37,460 bases of DNA from Brucella sp. 21LCYQ03. Its GTDB lineage: Bacteria; Pseudomonadota; Alphaproteobacteria; Rhizobiales; Rhizobiaceae. Both the position numbers and the translations under genes were made by a program. Location of the stretch: positions 1 through 37,460 of the forward strand of contig NZ_JAMJWE010000026.1 in NCBI RefSeq assembly GCF_023554105.1, written 5' to 3'. Positions 16,230 through 25,075 of the stretch are shown here, one piece after another (within the stretch, counting starts at the first letter, position 1; every line of letters starts with the position of its first letter). The notes beneath the pieces were generated by a model. The model did not search any database and was not told where the DNA came from. It was given only the letters and a program-made list of their open reading frames with translations.

Positions 16230-17105
16230 TCAACATTCGTTTGATTGTCTCCAGGCGCCAGGTCTCATTCTGAAACGGTGAAGAAATACGCGACCGAAAT
16301 GGGAATTATCATGGAAGCCGCAACGTATCGCGATTTTAGAGATGCTAAGAGGTGAGGAGATCATCAGCTCACACGCCAGATCGAGCCTTGCGTCTGTGAT
16401 CCACTGGTATGGCGACTTGCCAAACGTTGCAGTGAAAGACCTTGTAAAGGCAGAGGTTGAAAGTGAGCATTCCTTTGCAATTTCGCCGATCGTGATATTT
16501 CGCGATAAGTGTGTTGCAATGAAATCGAGAGCAATGCGCTGAGCGGAGAGTGAAAGCGCACCATTTTTCAATAGCTTCCTTTGTTTGTCGATCCCATATG
16601 TTGTGCAAATATGATTTGCAATCGCAAGTGAGGTGCTTTCGATCAGAAGTTCATTAGAGGTATTAAGCGATATAACAGCTGCCAGCCCTCCTAAAACCGG
16701 ATCCGCGGTTGCTATCGAACGTCTCAGTCCGCTGACGTTTTCCATACCTGTATCGTGGCTCATTTGTGCCAAAGCGTGAGCGTTAACTTCAATGAGAAGA
16801 AAATCGAAGCTTCCAGTCAGTTCGGCCGAGTAATCGCTGTCCAGTGTGCGTAGATAAATGTCGCCGGCGTTGAACCTGTGTGTCTCGGTATGGCTGGGGT
16901 GGCTAATTGTACGGTAATGATTGTCAGAGAGTGACACACCAATCAGGTGGTCGTTGGATGAGGCAATGCTTCTGACCCGATGTGAAAGCGAATTCGAGCC
17001 TCGTTTAAGATGCAATTTAAGTGAGTTGATCTGAAAGCTTTTGTCCACCGAGAGGTGCGACTTATCGCAGCCAAAGGAATCTTTTGCTGACTGAATTGCT
17101 GCCAT
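16230..17105 (-). CDS. AraC-family transcriptional regulator
   Basis: A 291-residue protein. The C-terminal 100 residues hold the double helix-turn-helix: ITIGEIAKECSLSTSAFTRS, then LSISKIAIRCGFHDNSHFGR and the closing FRMRPGAWR. The N-terminal part (about 1-175) resembles the AraC-binding-like domain of regulators such as FeaR, with RAGDIYLRTLDSD-like text at about 75-90. Ligand unknown. It converges with the small gene at 16029 and lies about 200 bp from the DUF488 gene, which reads the same way. It is related in its DNA-binding domain to the AraC protein at 28501. Confidence 0.9.
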   Translation of the reverse strand: MAAIQSAKDSFGCDKSHLSVDKSFQINSLKLHLKRGSNSLSHRVRSIASSNDHLIGVSLSDNHYRTISHPSHTETHRFNAGDIYLRTLDSDYSAELTGSFDFLLIEVNAHALAQMSHDTGMENVSGLRRSIATADPVLGGLAAVISLNTSNELLIESTSLAIANHICTTYGIDKQRKLLKNGALSLSAQRIALDFIATHLSRNITIGEIAKECSLSTSAFTRSFTATFGKSPYQWITDARLDLACELMISSPLSISKIAIRCGFHDNSHFGRVFLHRFRMRPGAWRQSNEC

Positions 17106-17301
17106 TCAGAATCTGCCCTCTCGCATATTGGATGCCCCACCGTATTTTTATGGGTACAGGATTGAGATTTTGATCCGAGCTAACGTGCATGTGGCGTCAG
17201 AGAAAAGTTTTCATTTGTGAACAGTGTGTCTTCAAAATGGAGATAATGTGAAACGATGATAAACTGAATGCGCCAAAAGCCGATGGAATAAGTCGTTTTA
17301 T

Positions 17302-17847
17302 CTAACGATAACTAATCCCGACAGCTGGGTAAATGAGCGTACCGTCTGGTTGAATGAATGCATTTTCTGTCAGATGGGCAATTTCAGGATGTCTGTCAGT
17401 AATGATATGAAAAACAACCTCTCCGTGCGCAATTAGATAATCTGCAATTATGCGCCTGTGACAGCGCCACCACACGGCTTCAGCACACATGATAGCGACG
17501 GAGCAATCCATACCACATTTAATAAGGTGATTCAGGCTAACGCGAAAATCATTCGACAGCGCATAATCAGCATAATTATGGAAACTCTTGTTTTCCCAAA
17601 AATTATTGGCATCTTCTGGAATGTTCTGATGGGGTCTCAAACCGCCAAGCCCCGAAAAATGTTTATATCTGATACCAAGTTTGGTGGCTGTGCCGGATAA
17701 ATTATCTTCATTGAACTGTGGGTTTTTTCGTGAAGCAGGAATTTTTCTTACATCAGCAATCATACCGATACTATTCTTCATGAGCAGGGAAAAGAATTGT
17801 TCGGTGCTTCTGTCGGAGTGTCCTATTGTAAAGAATGGATGCGTCAT
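17302..17847 (-). CDS. DUF488 domain-containing protein
   Basis: A 181-residue protein with the DUF488 pattern: FFTIGHSDRSTEQFFSLLMK at the start, IADVRKIPASRKNPQFN, the middle YKHFSGLGGLRP and, near the end, VAIMCAEAVWWRCHRRIIAD with its conserved CAE...CHR residues. Biochemical role of the family is unsettled; proteins of this type are often linked to nucleic-acid or stress functions. Its start overlaps the stop of the DUF2945 gene by 4 bp, so the two are translated together. Confidence 0.92.
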   Translation of the reverse strand: MTHPFFTIGHSDRSTEQFFSLLMKNSIGMIADVRKIPASRKNPQFNEDNLSGTATKLGIRYKHFSGLGGLRPHQNIPEDANNFWENKSFHNYADYALSNDFRVSLNHLIKCGMDCSVAIMCAEAVWWRCHRRIIADYLIAHGEVVFHIITDRHPEIAHLTENAFIQPDGTLIYPAVGISYR

Positions 17848-18065
17848 CGTTCTTCCGAAATCATGCTAAGGGCTGCGTCCTTATGAGCCGCAATATGTTT
17901 AGTTTTCATACTTTTAATTTCATACTGCGGGAAAGCCTCAGACGCTTGATGGGTATGTCCTTTGAAAATGAAGTCCTTACAGTGAATTCTAATAATTTTC
18001 CCTGTAACAAACCCCGCTTCCGAGTTCCATCTAACCAAATCACCTATCTTAAATCGCATCGCCAT
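17844..18065 (-). CDS. DUF2945 (HVA1, Tudor-like) domain protein
   Basis: A 73-residue basic protein: MRFKIGDLVRWNSEAGFVTG and GKIIRIH are typical of the DUF2945/HVA1 small beta-barrel fold. Residues 31-45 contain a slightly shifted version of the usual TVxxGRxxRASEEEPQY pattern (KGHTHQASEAFPQYEIKS). Start: the frame begins MAMRF, so ATG 18065 or the third-codon ATG are both possible. It is the first gene of a pair with DUF488 (4-bp overlap). The family is common in stress-tolerant bacteria and often lies beside DUF488, but its activity is unknown. Confidence 0.85.
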   Translation of the reverse strand: MAMRFKIGDLVRWNSEAGFVTGKIIRIHCKDFIFKGHTHQASEAFPQYEIKSMKTKHIAAHKDAALSMISEER

Positions 18066-18287
18066 TTTAAATTGAACCTATTGTTTCTTTCACGTTTTGC
18101 GTTGCATAGATTCAAATTATAGTCTTGAAGAATCCTACTTATATTTACTTTTCAATATGAACAAACATCTCGATTGGTAGTGTATTTAATACATACGTAT
18201 AGTTCATCGTGTCAATTTCCTGGAATATCAATAGAGCCGAAACCGAAACACCAAACTTAAAAGTGGTACATCAGGAAAGGCTCTTCC

Positions 18288-19484
18288 ATGTCGACCAAGA
18301 CACCAATTGATCCAGATTCAGAATTCGCTGGACTGGCTGCCGAAACGTACAAGGCAGAGCGTGACGCTTCATCATCAAATTTCGGGCCGAGCAATGTGGG
18401 GCTTGTGAAACTGAATCCCAATGCGGATGTTCCACCACCCACAGATCACGGTGTTGTTGAACCGTTCTGGTATTCTTTCGATCTGACGCATCGCCGCGTT
18501 CAGGAAGGTGGATGGACGCATCAGGTGACATCTCGCGAATTACCAGCTTCCGACGAAATTGCTGGCGTCAATATGCGTCTTACCAAAGGCAGTTTTCGTG
18601 AGCTGCACTGGCATCTTGCTGACGAGTGGGCACTGATGCTGACGGGCAAGGCGAGGGTGACCGTCTTCACTCCGGAAGGTGAAATGTTTATCGATGATGT
18701 CTCCGCGGGTGATCTGTGGCTTTTCCCTGCGGGAGCACCACATTCTATCCAGGCCCTTGGTGATGAAGGTTGTGAATTCCTCCTCGTCTTTAATCAGGGC
18801 AACTTTTCTGAAGAAAGCACGCTTCTTCTTTCGGATTGGCTTAAACATACCCCACCGGAAATCTTGCAACAGAACTTCCGGCTTGATGCAGACGCGATTG
18901 CGAAGCTTCCAAAAGGCGAGCCTTTGTATATTTTCGCTAGCGAAGAGCCCAGGAAGTCTCTTGAAGACGAGATAGAGGACGCTGCGCGTTTTGCGAAGAA
19001 GCCAAAGCTTTCCTATACCTTCAAAGCGAGCCAGATGCAGCCAACACGCGAGAGTGATGCTGGTAATGTAAAGATCATCGACTCGCGCAACTTCCCTGCC
19101 TCGCAAAAAATAGCCTCTGCGATTGTTACAGTTAAACCGGGGTGCATCCGCGAAATGCATTGGCATCCAAACGGCAGCGAATGGCAGTATTGGCTGAGCG
19201 GAAAGGGGCGCATGACTGTATTTCCTGGTCAGGAAGCCGCGCGCACGATGGACTTTAATGCCAATGATGTCGGTTTCGTTTCAAATATGGCGGGCCATTA
19301 TATCGAAAACACCGGTGATGAAGATCTGGTATTTCTGGAACTGTTCGTTGCACCAGAATTTCAGGAAATTTCTCTGAACCAGTGGTTGCGGGCATTGCCA
19401 GAACAGGCTGTGACAGCCCACACGAACCTTACCAGTGAAGAAATTCAAAAGATTCCGACGGGACAAAATCCACTGCTTCGCTGA
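18288..19484 (+). CDS. Bicupin, oxalate decarboxylase-like (OxdC family)
   Basis: A 398-residue two-cupin protein aligned by eye with Bacillus OxdC. Cupin 1 has the Mn ligands His107, His109, Glu113 (RELHWHLADEW) and His152 (GAPHS); cupin 2 has His291, His293, Glu298 (REMHWHPNGSEW) and His337 (AGHYIEN). The flexible lid that sets decarboxylase versus oxidase activity in OxdC (SENS) reads SEES here at 174-177: the catalytic Glu is kept and the next residue is changed from Asn to Glu. No signal peptide is visible. It is a single gene followed by a hairpin terminator. Oxalate decarboxylation to formate and CO2, consuming a proton, is likely, perhaps for acid or oxalate tolerance. Confidence 0.88.
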   Translation: MSTKTPIDPDSEFAGLAAETYKAERDASSSNFGPSNVGLVKLNPNADVPPPTDHGVVEPFWYSFDLTHRRVQEGGWTHQVTSRELPASDEIAGVNMRLTKGSFRELHWHLADEWALMLTGKARVTVFTPEGEMFIDDVSAGDLWLFPAGAPHSIQALGDEGCEFLLVFNQGNFSEESTLLLSDWLKHTPPEILQQNFRLDADAIAKLPKGEPLYIFASEEPRKSLEDEIEDAARFAKKPKLSYTFKASQMQPTRESDAGNVKIIDSRNFPASQKIASAIVTVKPGCIREMHWHPNGSEWQYWLSGKGRMTVFPGQEAARTMDFNANDVGFVSNMAGHYIENTGDEDLVFLELFVAPEFQEISLNQWLRALPEQAVTAHTNLTSEEIQKIPTGQNPLLR

Positions 19485-19497
19485 TACGCCACAATCG

Positions 19498-19524
19498 GCC
19501 CGCAATCGATCCATGATTGCGGGC
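19498..19524 (+). terminator. Hairpin after the bicupin gene
   Basis: GCCCGCAATC (19498-19507), a 7-nt loop, then GATTGCGGGC (19515-19524): a perfect 10-bp stem 14 bp after the bicupin stop. The downstream T tract is weak (TTCATGCTTTT), so termination may be partial. Confidence 0.65.
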
Positions 19525-19560
19525 ATTCATGCTTTTCACCGTTGTTTGATTGGTTAGACT

Positions 19561-20220
19561 ATGGCGCGATCAGCTAAGCTTTACGGGCTAACCGCAAAGC
19601 CGAAAAGTGCCTTTATTTTTGCGGCTACATTGACCTATTTGGCTGGGTTTTTAGATGTTGTTGGCTACGTAGAGTTAAATCATCTCTATGTCTCATTCAT
19701 GAGTGGAAACAGCACCCATCTTGGAATGGCACTATCCAACTTTGATATGTCTGCTGTGCTGACGGTACTTTGCATCATATCAGCTTTCGTTTCCGGTGTA
19801 TTTTCAGGTACACGCATCGCAGATCACGCGAGAGAACGTTTGTTGCTTGACGTTTCCATGGCCGAAGCTCTTATCCTTCTTTTATCGTATTGTCTTGCCA
19901 TCGTTGGGCAGGGTTATCTGGCTCTTGTTGCGGTCGCGTTCGCGATGGGTATGCAGAACAGCCTACATCAGACCATAAGCGGAGCTGATATGGGGCGAGG
20001 TTTCATCACAGGCTCGCTGTTTAACTTAGGTCAGTCACTGGCACGGCTTCGCAATGACAGATCTCAGGCAATAACCGCATTGGCAAATCTAAGTGTCTGG
20101 ATCTGCTTTGTTGCCGGATCTTGTGCGGGAGCATTCATATATCGCCGAATGGGTCTAAGCTCCGCCCTTCTTCTCGCAGTTTCATTCTTTATAGTGACGG
20201 TTGTAACAGCTCTCATTTAA
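19561..20220 (+). CDS. DUF1275 (YoaK) family membrane protein
   Basis: A 219-residue protein with about six hydrophobic helices. The start region LTYLAGFLDVVGYVELNHLY, then FMSGNSTHLGMALS, and AFAMGMQNSLHQTISGADMG are characteristic of DUF1275/YoaK proteins. They are inner-membrane proteins of unknown function, sometimes proposed as transporters. It follows the bicupin gene by 76 bp with a hairpin in between, so it may be mainly independent. A strong bidirectional terminator lies downstream. Confidence 0.9.
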   Translation: MARSAKLYGLTAKPKSAFIFAATLTYLAGFLDVVGYVELNHLYVSFMSGNSTHLGMALSNFDMSAVLTVLCIISAFVSGVFSGTRIADHARERLLLDVSMAEALILLLSYCLAIVGQGYLALVAVAFAMGMQNSLHQTISGADMGRGFITGSLFNLGQSLARLRNDRSQAITALANLSVWICFVAGSCAGAFIYRRMGLSSALLLAVSFFIVTVVTALI

Positions 20221-20357
20221 TCCGGTTTTGCCATCGTGATTGAGACGTTAAGCCAGACAAGTGTGAAAAAGCGAGCGACTGCACAAAGTGTTAGAGCTTA
20301 TAGATTGCAAGATCTGATCGGTATTTCTAATAATAAATACAGGTCTTTTCAGAGAAC

Positions 20358-20394
20358 AAAAAAGGTCGGCGTTAAAACAACGCCGACCTTTTTT
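20358..20394. terminator. Strong bidirectional terminator between convergent genes
   Basis: AAAAAAGGTCGGCGTT (20358-20373), loop AAAAC, then AACGCCGACCTTTTTT (20379-20394): a perfect 16-bp stem with a T run on either strand. It serves the DUF1275 gene on the plus strand and the DUF992 gene on the minus strand. Confidence 0.92.
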
Positions 20395-20410
20395 GTTGGG
20401 GTGGCGGTGC

Positions 20411-20878
20411 TCAGCTAGCGGGTTTCAGATCGAACTTAACGACACCCACTGCAGCGTTGAGACCTTCTTCTCCATCGATAGCGACAGGCTGAAGCGAGAG
20501 CGCATTTTGCGAGCTTGTTAAAATATAAGCACCTGCTCCAAGGCCAAAAGAAGCGTCGGCTTCAACACCCATATACGTGCCTGCGAGGTCGTAGGATGGC
20601 TGTTCGCTGACAGCATCTACGAGCCAGACCAACCTGGCTGCTTTGATCTGACCAATGTCGAGACCAAACTCAGTAATTGTTCCGGTATATTTGACGGTTT
20701 CGCCAGGAGCAGATGGAGAAAACACGCATGACGTTGTTTCTTTAGAAGCGAGAATTGCACCGAAATTACCCGAAAGGTTGCACTCGAGCCTGCCAACTTC
20801 AAGGTGTTTAGTAGCTGCAAAGGCCGGAGCGGATACGAGTAGTGCTGCGGGAATGATTGCGTGTAGAAGTGAGCGCAC
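20411..20878 (-). CDS. DUF992 exported protein
   Basis: A protein of about 155 residues, periplasmic or surface-associated. The start is taken as GTG 20878, which has AAGGA 7 nt upstream and gives a normal Sec signal peptide (MRSLLHAIIPAALLVSAPAF, cleavage after AFA); the frame extends upstream to ATG 20911 but that would put a polar stretch before the signal. The mature part VGRLECNLSGNFGAILASKE and YTGTITEFGLDIGQIKAARL match the DUF992 family, which is almost confined to Alphaproteobacteria and has no known function. Two cysteines (in LECNL and TSCVF) may pair. Confidence 0.85.
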   Translation of the reverse strand: MRSLLHAIIPAALLVSAPAFAATKHLEVGRLECNLSGNFGAILASKETTSCVFSPSAPGETVKYTGTITEFGLDIGQIKAARLVWLVDAVSEQPSYDLAGTYMGVEADASFGLGAGAYILTSSQNALSLQPVAIDGEEGLNAAVGVVKFDLKPAS

Positions 20879-21107
20879 AGAGTTTTCCTTATATTGTGAG
20901 ATTGCCACCATTTTTCGCAGGCGTTCACGACTGGCAGCTGTTTACGATTGTGCCGTCAGTTTTGACCGCACAATATTTTGAGACGTACACGTGACTCAGA
21001 TTGTCGTAGCAGTCCTATAAAGACTTCTCTTTGACAATCTATGGCGTGTCACAGCAACATACGTACTTTGAAGCCTTGCTGAATCTATCTCGATGTTTAA
21101 GCGACAC

Positions 21108-21120
21108 ATACTTAGGTGTA
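21108..21120 (+). promoter_or_regulatory. Exact copy of the recurrent motif, 20.9-21.26 kb intergenic region
   Basis: ATACTTAGGTGTA with no differences from the consensus, 141 bp before the small gene at 21262. A TATAAC at 21147-21152 lies 26 bp downstream and could be the -10 element. The rest of the 380-bp space between the DUF992 start and the 21262 gene shows no other gene or hairpin. Confidence 0.5.
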
Positions 21121-21261
21121 AGTAGCTCTGCCCCAAGCCATCGGGTTATAACTTTCGACAACGAAGCAATGCCAATGGATTGATTCCATTATCTAATTCC
21201 GTCTCAAAGGCCGGAGTCATGCTTTCGTTTCGGCAAAATCAAAAGGCTTCAGGAGTAAGCA

Positions 21262-21612
21262 ATGACCGAGCATTTTAATATTGAGACCATTTTGCTCGAT
21301 CCGATGATCGCGCTCGTAAATAAGGCGGATGGCGTGGATCAGTCTTCATTTTCTCAGTTGCTAAGCGATGCAAGACACCGTTGTGAAAGCAAAAGCGATG
21401 CAATGCTGATGCACGATTTGAGCGTCATCGATGTCTCTGATCTATCAGACATTCGAGAGGTCAGAGTACCCCAGTTTTCTCATCTTGAGGAACACATGAG
21501 AACGGACATACGAAAACTCGTCAGGCCATCTCGTGCGCGCCGGTGCTGGATATCGGTTACTGATGGGAACGTGGATCATATGGTCGTGGTCGAACACCAT
21601 AGCTCACACTGA
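21262..21612 (+). CDS. Hypothetical protein
   Basis: A 116-residue soluble protein starting MTEHFNIETILLDPMIALVN. AGGAG lies 7-8 nt before ATG 21262. The second half is basic (IRKLVRPSRARRCW). No family recognised. It precedes the efflux pair by 80 bp and may share its transcript. Its leader carries an exact copy of the recurrent motif, making it a candidate target of the local two-component system. Confidence 0.6.
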   Translation: MTEHFNIETILLDPMIALVNKADGVDQSSFSQLLSDARHRCESKSDAMLMHDLSVIDVSDLSDIREVRVPQFSHLEEHMRTDIRKLVRPSRARRCWISVTDGNVDHMVVVEHHSSH

Positions 21613-21692
21613 TTCAATTCTCTTTGCCATGTATTTGAGTGATCGTTGATGCGGTCGCCCGGACTGTGCAATTGTTGAGCACTGGAAAACAA

Positions 21693-22751
21693 ATGAGTGA
21701 CACTAAAACTTGGCTTCGATCTGGAGCACTTTGGTTTGGTCCTGTGGCTGTAGCGGGCATTGGAGCTTGGCTTTACATGTCGGGCGGGAGCGTGATCAGT
21801 GAAGATGATGCCTATATCAGTGGGCGTAATGTCGCTGTAAATTCATCGGTACCAGGCAAGATTGTAACAGTTCAAGTTAAAGACAATCAATCTGTCTCAC
21901 TTGGGGATGTGCTCTTTAGAATTGATCCTCAACCTTATTTAATATCGGTCAATCAAGCGAGAGCCCAACTTCAGAATACCAAAGACGAGCTGAATGCTCT
22001 GCTGATTACCTATAAACAGAATAATGCTGCTGTATCTCAGGCGCAAGCAGACGTGACTTACGCCGAAAGCGTATTGGCGCGGGCGCAGGCACTTCTGCGT
22101 AGTTCAGTTGGTACCCAGCAGGCGGTGGATGAGGCCACCCGAAATCTCAAAGTTTCACGCGATCAGCTGACAGCGGCCCAGGACTCTGCTCTTTCAACTC
22201 TGGCATCCCTCGGTGGAGACGTCGATAGCCCCGTCGAAAGCAGAGCGAGCTACCTTCAAAGCGAAGCAAATCTTGAGTTGGCTGAGCGAAACTTAAAGCT
22301 CACCGAGGTCAAAGCTCCCTTCTCGGGTATTGTCACGCAGGTCGATAACATTCAGGCCGGGTCGTTTTTAACGGAAGGGCAACCCGCCTTTATGCTTGTA
22401 TCTAAAGATGTCTGGATTACAGCTAATCTTAAGGAGACGGATCTCGTTCATGTTGCAAAAGGGGATGCCGTCACTGTAGATGTTGATAACTATCCAGGGC
22501 ACATTTTTACAGGTGTAGTTTCAAGTATAGCGCCCGCAAGTGGTACAGTTTTTTCCCTGCTACCGGCTCAAAATGCCAGTGGGAACTGGATTAAGGTTGT
22601 CCAGAGGATTCCGGTACGTATAACCGTTGATAATCTGAGAGACGCGCCGGAACTACGGGTAGGAGCGAGTACTACCGTCAACATACAGACAAACTATCAT
22701 CGATCATTCAAGACACTTTGGAGTGACATCAAAGCGGTGGCAAACCTATGA
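21693..22751 (+). CDS. HlyD/EmrA-type membrane fusion protein
   Basis: A 352-residue periplasmic adaptor from ATG 21693; the frame is open upstream to GTG 21639, but the extra 18 residues do not look coding. One N-terminal membrane helix (GPVAVAGIGAWLYM) is followed by the barrel/lipoyl start DDAYISGRNVAVNSSVPGKI, a coiled-coil hairpin (about 80-190, rich in Gln and Ala) and the returning lipoyl half ITQV-like KAPFSGIVTQVDNI. It links an inner-membrane pump to an outer-membrane channel. The next gene, a DHA2 pump, overlaps by 4 bp, giving an EmrA-EmrB type pair; no TolC-type gene is nearby. Confidence 0.93.
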   Translation: MSDTKTWLRSGALWFGPVAVAGIGAWLYMSGGSVISEDDAYISGRNVAVNSSVPGKIVTVQVKDNQSVSLGDVLFRIDPQPYLISVNQARAQLQNTKDELNALLITYKQNNAAVSQAQADVTYAESVLARAQALLRSSVGTQQAVDEATRNLKVSRDQLTAAQDSALSTLASLGGDVDSPVESRASYLQSEANLELAERNLKLTEVKAPFSGIVTQVDNIQAGSFLTEGQPAFMLVSKDVWITANLKETDLVHVAKGDAVTVDVDNYPGHIFTGVVSSIAPASGTVFSLLPAQNASGNWIKVVQRIPVRITVDNLRDAPELRVGASTTVNIQTNYHRSFKTLWSDIKAVANL

Positions 22752-24250
22752 CGCCGAATTTGTCGCTTACGGGCAAGGTCCAACGCACTAATATCGTAGC
22801 AATTACTGCTTGCGTGATTATTGCTACATTAATGCAGGCGCTTGATACGACGATTGCGAATGTGGCTTTGCCACATATGCAAGGCTCCCTTTCCGCCACT
22901 AGCAGCCAGATTAACTGGGTGCTAACGTCATACATTGTTGCGGCCGCGATTATGACGCCCGCGACCAGTATCCTGGAGTCCTGGTTTGGTCGCCGTAAAC
23001 TCTTCATGTTGTCTATCTGTGGGTTTGTGTCTGCATCAATGCTTTGCGGAATTGCAACCAGTCTTGGTGAAATAGTATTGTTTCGGCTGTTACAAGGGAT
23101 TTTTGGTGCGCCTCTGGTGCCATTGGCTCAAGCGACACTACTTGACACGTACCCTGAAAGCAAACGCGGGCAGGCAATGGCTATTTTTGGGCTAGGCGTA
23201 ATGCTTGGTCCCATTCTTGGGCCAACGCTTGGTGGTTGGCTTACCGAGAACTATAACTGGCGTTGGGTTTTCTATGTCAATCTACCTGTCGGCGCACTCG
23301 CCTTGATACTGGCTTTGGCTGTGCTCCCAGATTCGCCCCGTGAGGAGAAACGGCTCGACTGGCTCGGCTTTGCCAGCTTGGGAATAGCCGTTGCTGCTTT
23401 ACAGATTTTTCTCGATCGGGGCGAGCAACTTGACTGGTTTGCATCTCGCGAAATAATGTTCGAATGCGCACTGTTTGTCACGGGGCTATGGATTTTTGTC
23501 GTTCATACCGCGTTTAAAAGTGATGGGTTTGTTGATCGACGGTTGTTTATGGATCGAAACTTTGTGGTCGGTATCATCCTCGCGTTCGTCGTCGGTGCGG
23601 TCTTACTCGCGACGCTGTCACTGCTTACACCATATCTCGAAAACCTCATGGATTATCCGACTATGACAGCGGGTTTAATTCTCGCACCACGCGGTTTGGG
23701 TACCATGGTTGCAATGTTGCTCGTTGGCAGGCTCATAGCATATGTGAAAAGCCGATATCTGCTAGCGTTCGGATTTGCACTGACCGCCTACGCTCTTTAT
23801 GAAATGTCGTTGTTTACCCCTTCGGTGACACAGGCAATGCTTATTCGCACGGGTATTATCCAAGGCTTTGGCTTTGGGTTCGTTTTTGTACCGCTTTCGA
23901 CAGTGATCTTCGCCACATTGGCGCCAGAGTTGCGAACACAGGGAACAGCGTTTTACAATCTGATGCGCAACATCGGTTCATCTGTTGGTATCTCTGTTGT
24001 TGGTTATGTTCTATTTTATAACACACAGTTAGCCCGTTCAGCGCTTGTTGGTCACATAACCCCACTCGAGCGTGGAGTTCAGTTGAACAGCGATGCGATA
24101 GACCTAAACACGCAAAGCGGCCTGCTTAGCGTTGATCAACTCGTGACTACGCAGGCGACAATTATTTCCTACGGTGATTGCTTTACATTCATGATGTACG
24201 GAGCGATCATATCGATCATGCTACTCCCGCTGCTACGTCAGGCAAAGTAA
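22748..24250 (+). CDS. DHA2 family MFS efflux transporter (EmrB/QacA type)
   Basis: A 500-residue protein with about 14 hydrophobic helices. LMQALDTTIANVALPHMQGS is the conserved D1 motif of the DHA2 family, WFGRRKLF is motif A, and GLGVMLGPILGPTLGGWL is the antiporter motif C. It should export hydrophobic or amphipathic compounds by proton antiport together with the upstream adaptor (4-bp overlap). Substrates cannot be named. A terminator hairpin follows 73 bp after its stop. Confidence 0.95.
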   Translation: MTPNLSLTGKVQRTNIVAITACVIIATLMQALDTTIANVALPHMQGSLSATSSQINWVLTSYIVAAAIMTPATSILESWFGRRKLFMLSICGFVSASMLCGIATSLGEIVLFRLLQGIFGAPLVPLAQATLLDTYPESKRGQAMAIFGLGVMLGPILGPTLGGWLTENYNWRWVFYVNLPVGALALILALAVLPDSPREEKRLDWLGFASLGIAVAALQIFLDRGEQLDWFASREIMFECALFVTGLWIFVVHTAFKSDGFVDRRLFMDRNFVVGIILAFVVGAVLLATLSLLTPYLENLMDYPTMTAGLILAPRGLGTMVAMLLVGRLIAYVKSRYLLAFGFALTAYALYEMSLFTPSVTQAMLIRTGIIQGFGFGFVFVPLSTVIFATLAPELRTQGTAFYNLMRNIGSSVGISVVGYVLFYNTQLARSALVGHITPLERGVQLNSDAIDLNTQSGLLSVDQLVTTQATIISYGDCFTFMMYGAIISIMLLPLLRQAK

Positions 24251-24323
24251 GCAAGTTTCGCTCCTTTGCTTTAGCGAGGAGACAGGATGTTTTATAGGCG
24301 ACCGGTAACTGACATGATGTTTC

Positions 24324-24359
24324 AAAAACCGCCTTTTCCTGGCCGGAAAGGCGGTTTTT
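24324..24359 (+). terminator. Terminator of the efflux operon
   Basis: AAAAACCGCCTTTTCC (24324-24339), loop TGGCC, then GGAAAGGCGGTTTTT (24345-24359): a GC-rich stem with one bulged T and a T5 tail. The A5 on the left side also permits termination of minus-strand transcripts, such as that of the small exported protein at 25075. Confidence 0.88.
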
Positions 24360-24808
24360 GTTATCTGGCGATATTAACTTCATTTGTCATATGCGACCAG
24401 TTCAATGGCTGATTGAAGGGCAAGGTGTTCAGTCTTCTCTGGCGCCAGACATCTCTGTAACCGCAGCAAAAAGCTCAGGGAGCCCCTCGGATAATAATCT
24501 GATTTTATCGGAATTATACCTTATCAACAAGGAGGTATATATAAGCCAGCGAGGGGGTGGCGTTGGTATTCATTTAATGCGGGCAAGGGTGAGCCGATTT
24601 TTTCGCTATTTGCTTATTGCCATTATCACGTGAAATATGGGTTGTGAATTGTAGTGTTGCAGCTTGAATTTGCACGCCGCCAATGACTGGATAATTGTGA
24701 TGGAAGCTTCTTATAATGACGGAAGTTTACGACTGTTGCAAGCTCAGAACAGCACAAAGAGCGGGAGTCGCCTAGACGACTACCACCCTTATGAGACGAG
24801 TATTAAAC
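24360..24808. other. Intergenic stretch, no supported gene
   Basis: I see no convincing gene. A 91-codon plus-strand frame from 24358 lacks a ribosome site and any protein-like pattern. One feature is notable: at 24517-24540 an imperfect inverted repeat (TATACCTT...AAGGAGGTATA) contains a perfect ribosome-site core AAGGAGG with no start codon at a usable distance. Confidence 0.5.
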
Positions 24809-25075
24809 TTATTTGGCGTCGGTGTTGCCAAATTCGTCATCGAAATCACGAGCCGAGCCATCCTGATAAACAACCGGCTTTTTGGTGGAATCTGCGCTTT
24901 TGGTGACCGAAGTCTGATCGGACACGTTGTTTTTCAGGGCATCCTGTGTATTCGGCTGTTCGAATGCTTTGTCTTCCCTTACCTGATTGGCAGGCTCGCC
25001 CTCGTAAGGGCTTTCAGCATAAGCGTAACCCATGGTGGCCAGAAGGATGGCTGCGGAAACAAGTACGTTTTTCAT
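24809..25075 (-). CDS. Small exported hypothetical protein
   Basis: An 88-residue protein with a clear signal peptide (MKNVLVSAAILLATMGYAYA, cleavage after AYA) and a short, acidic, Asn/Gln/Asp-rich mature part ending RDFDDEFGNTDAK. GGAG sits about 8 nt before the start. No family recognised; composition suggests a disordered periplasmic or surface peptide. Two imperfect repeats of the type E-x-P-x-x-Q (PANQ, PNTQ) are visible. It probably ends at the terminator near 24.34 kb. Its promoter must lie in the AT-rich 25.08-25.20 kb segment. Confidence 0.75.
   Translation of the reverse strand: MKNVLVSAAILLATMGYAYAESPYEGEPANQVREDKAFEQPNTQDALKNNVSDQTSVTKSADSTKKPVVYQDGSARDFDDEFGNTDAK

Noticed and set aside
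20023..20035. Copy of the recurrent motif core (AACTTAGGTCAGT)
   Set aside because: It lies within the DUF1275 coding sequence and only the core matches; treated as chance. It shows the core alone is not specific.
24358..24633. 91-codon plus-strand frame after the efflux terminator
   Set aside because: Starts inside the terminator hairpin, has no ribosome site and no protein-like pattern.
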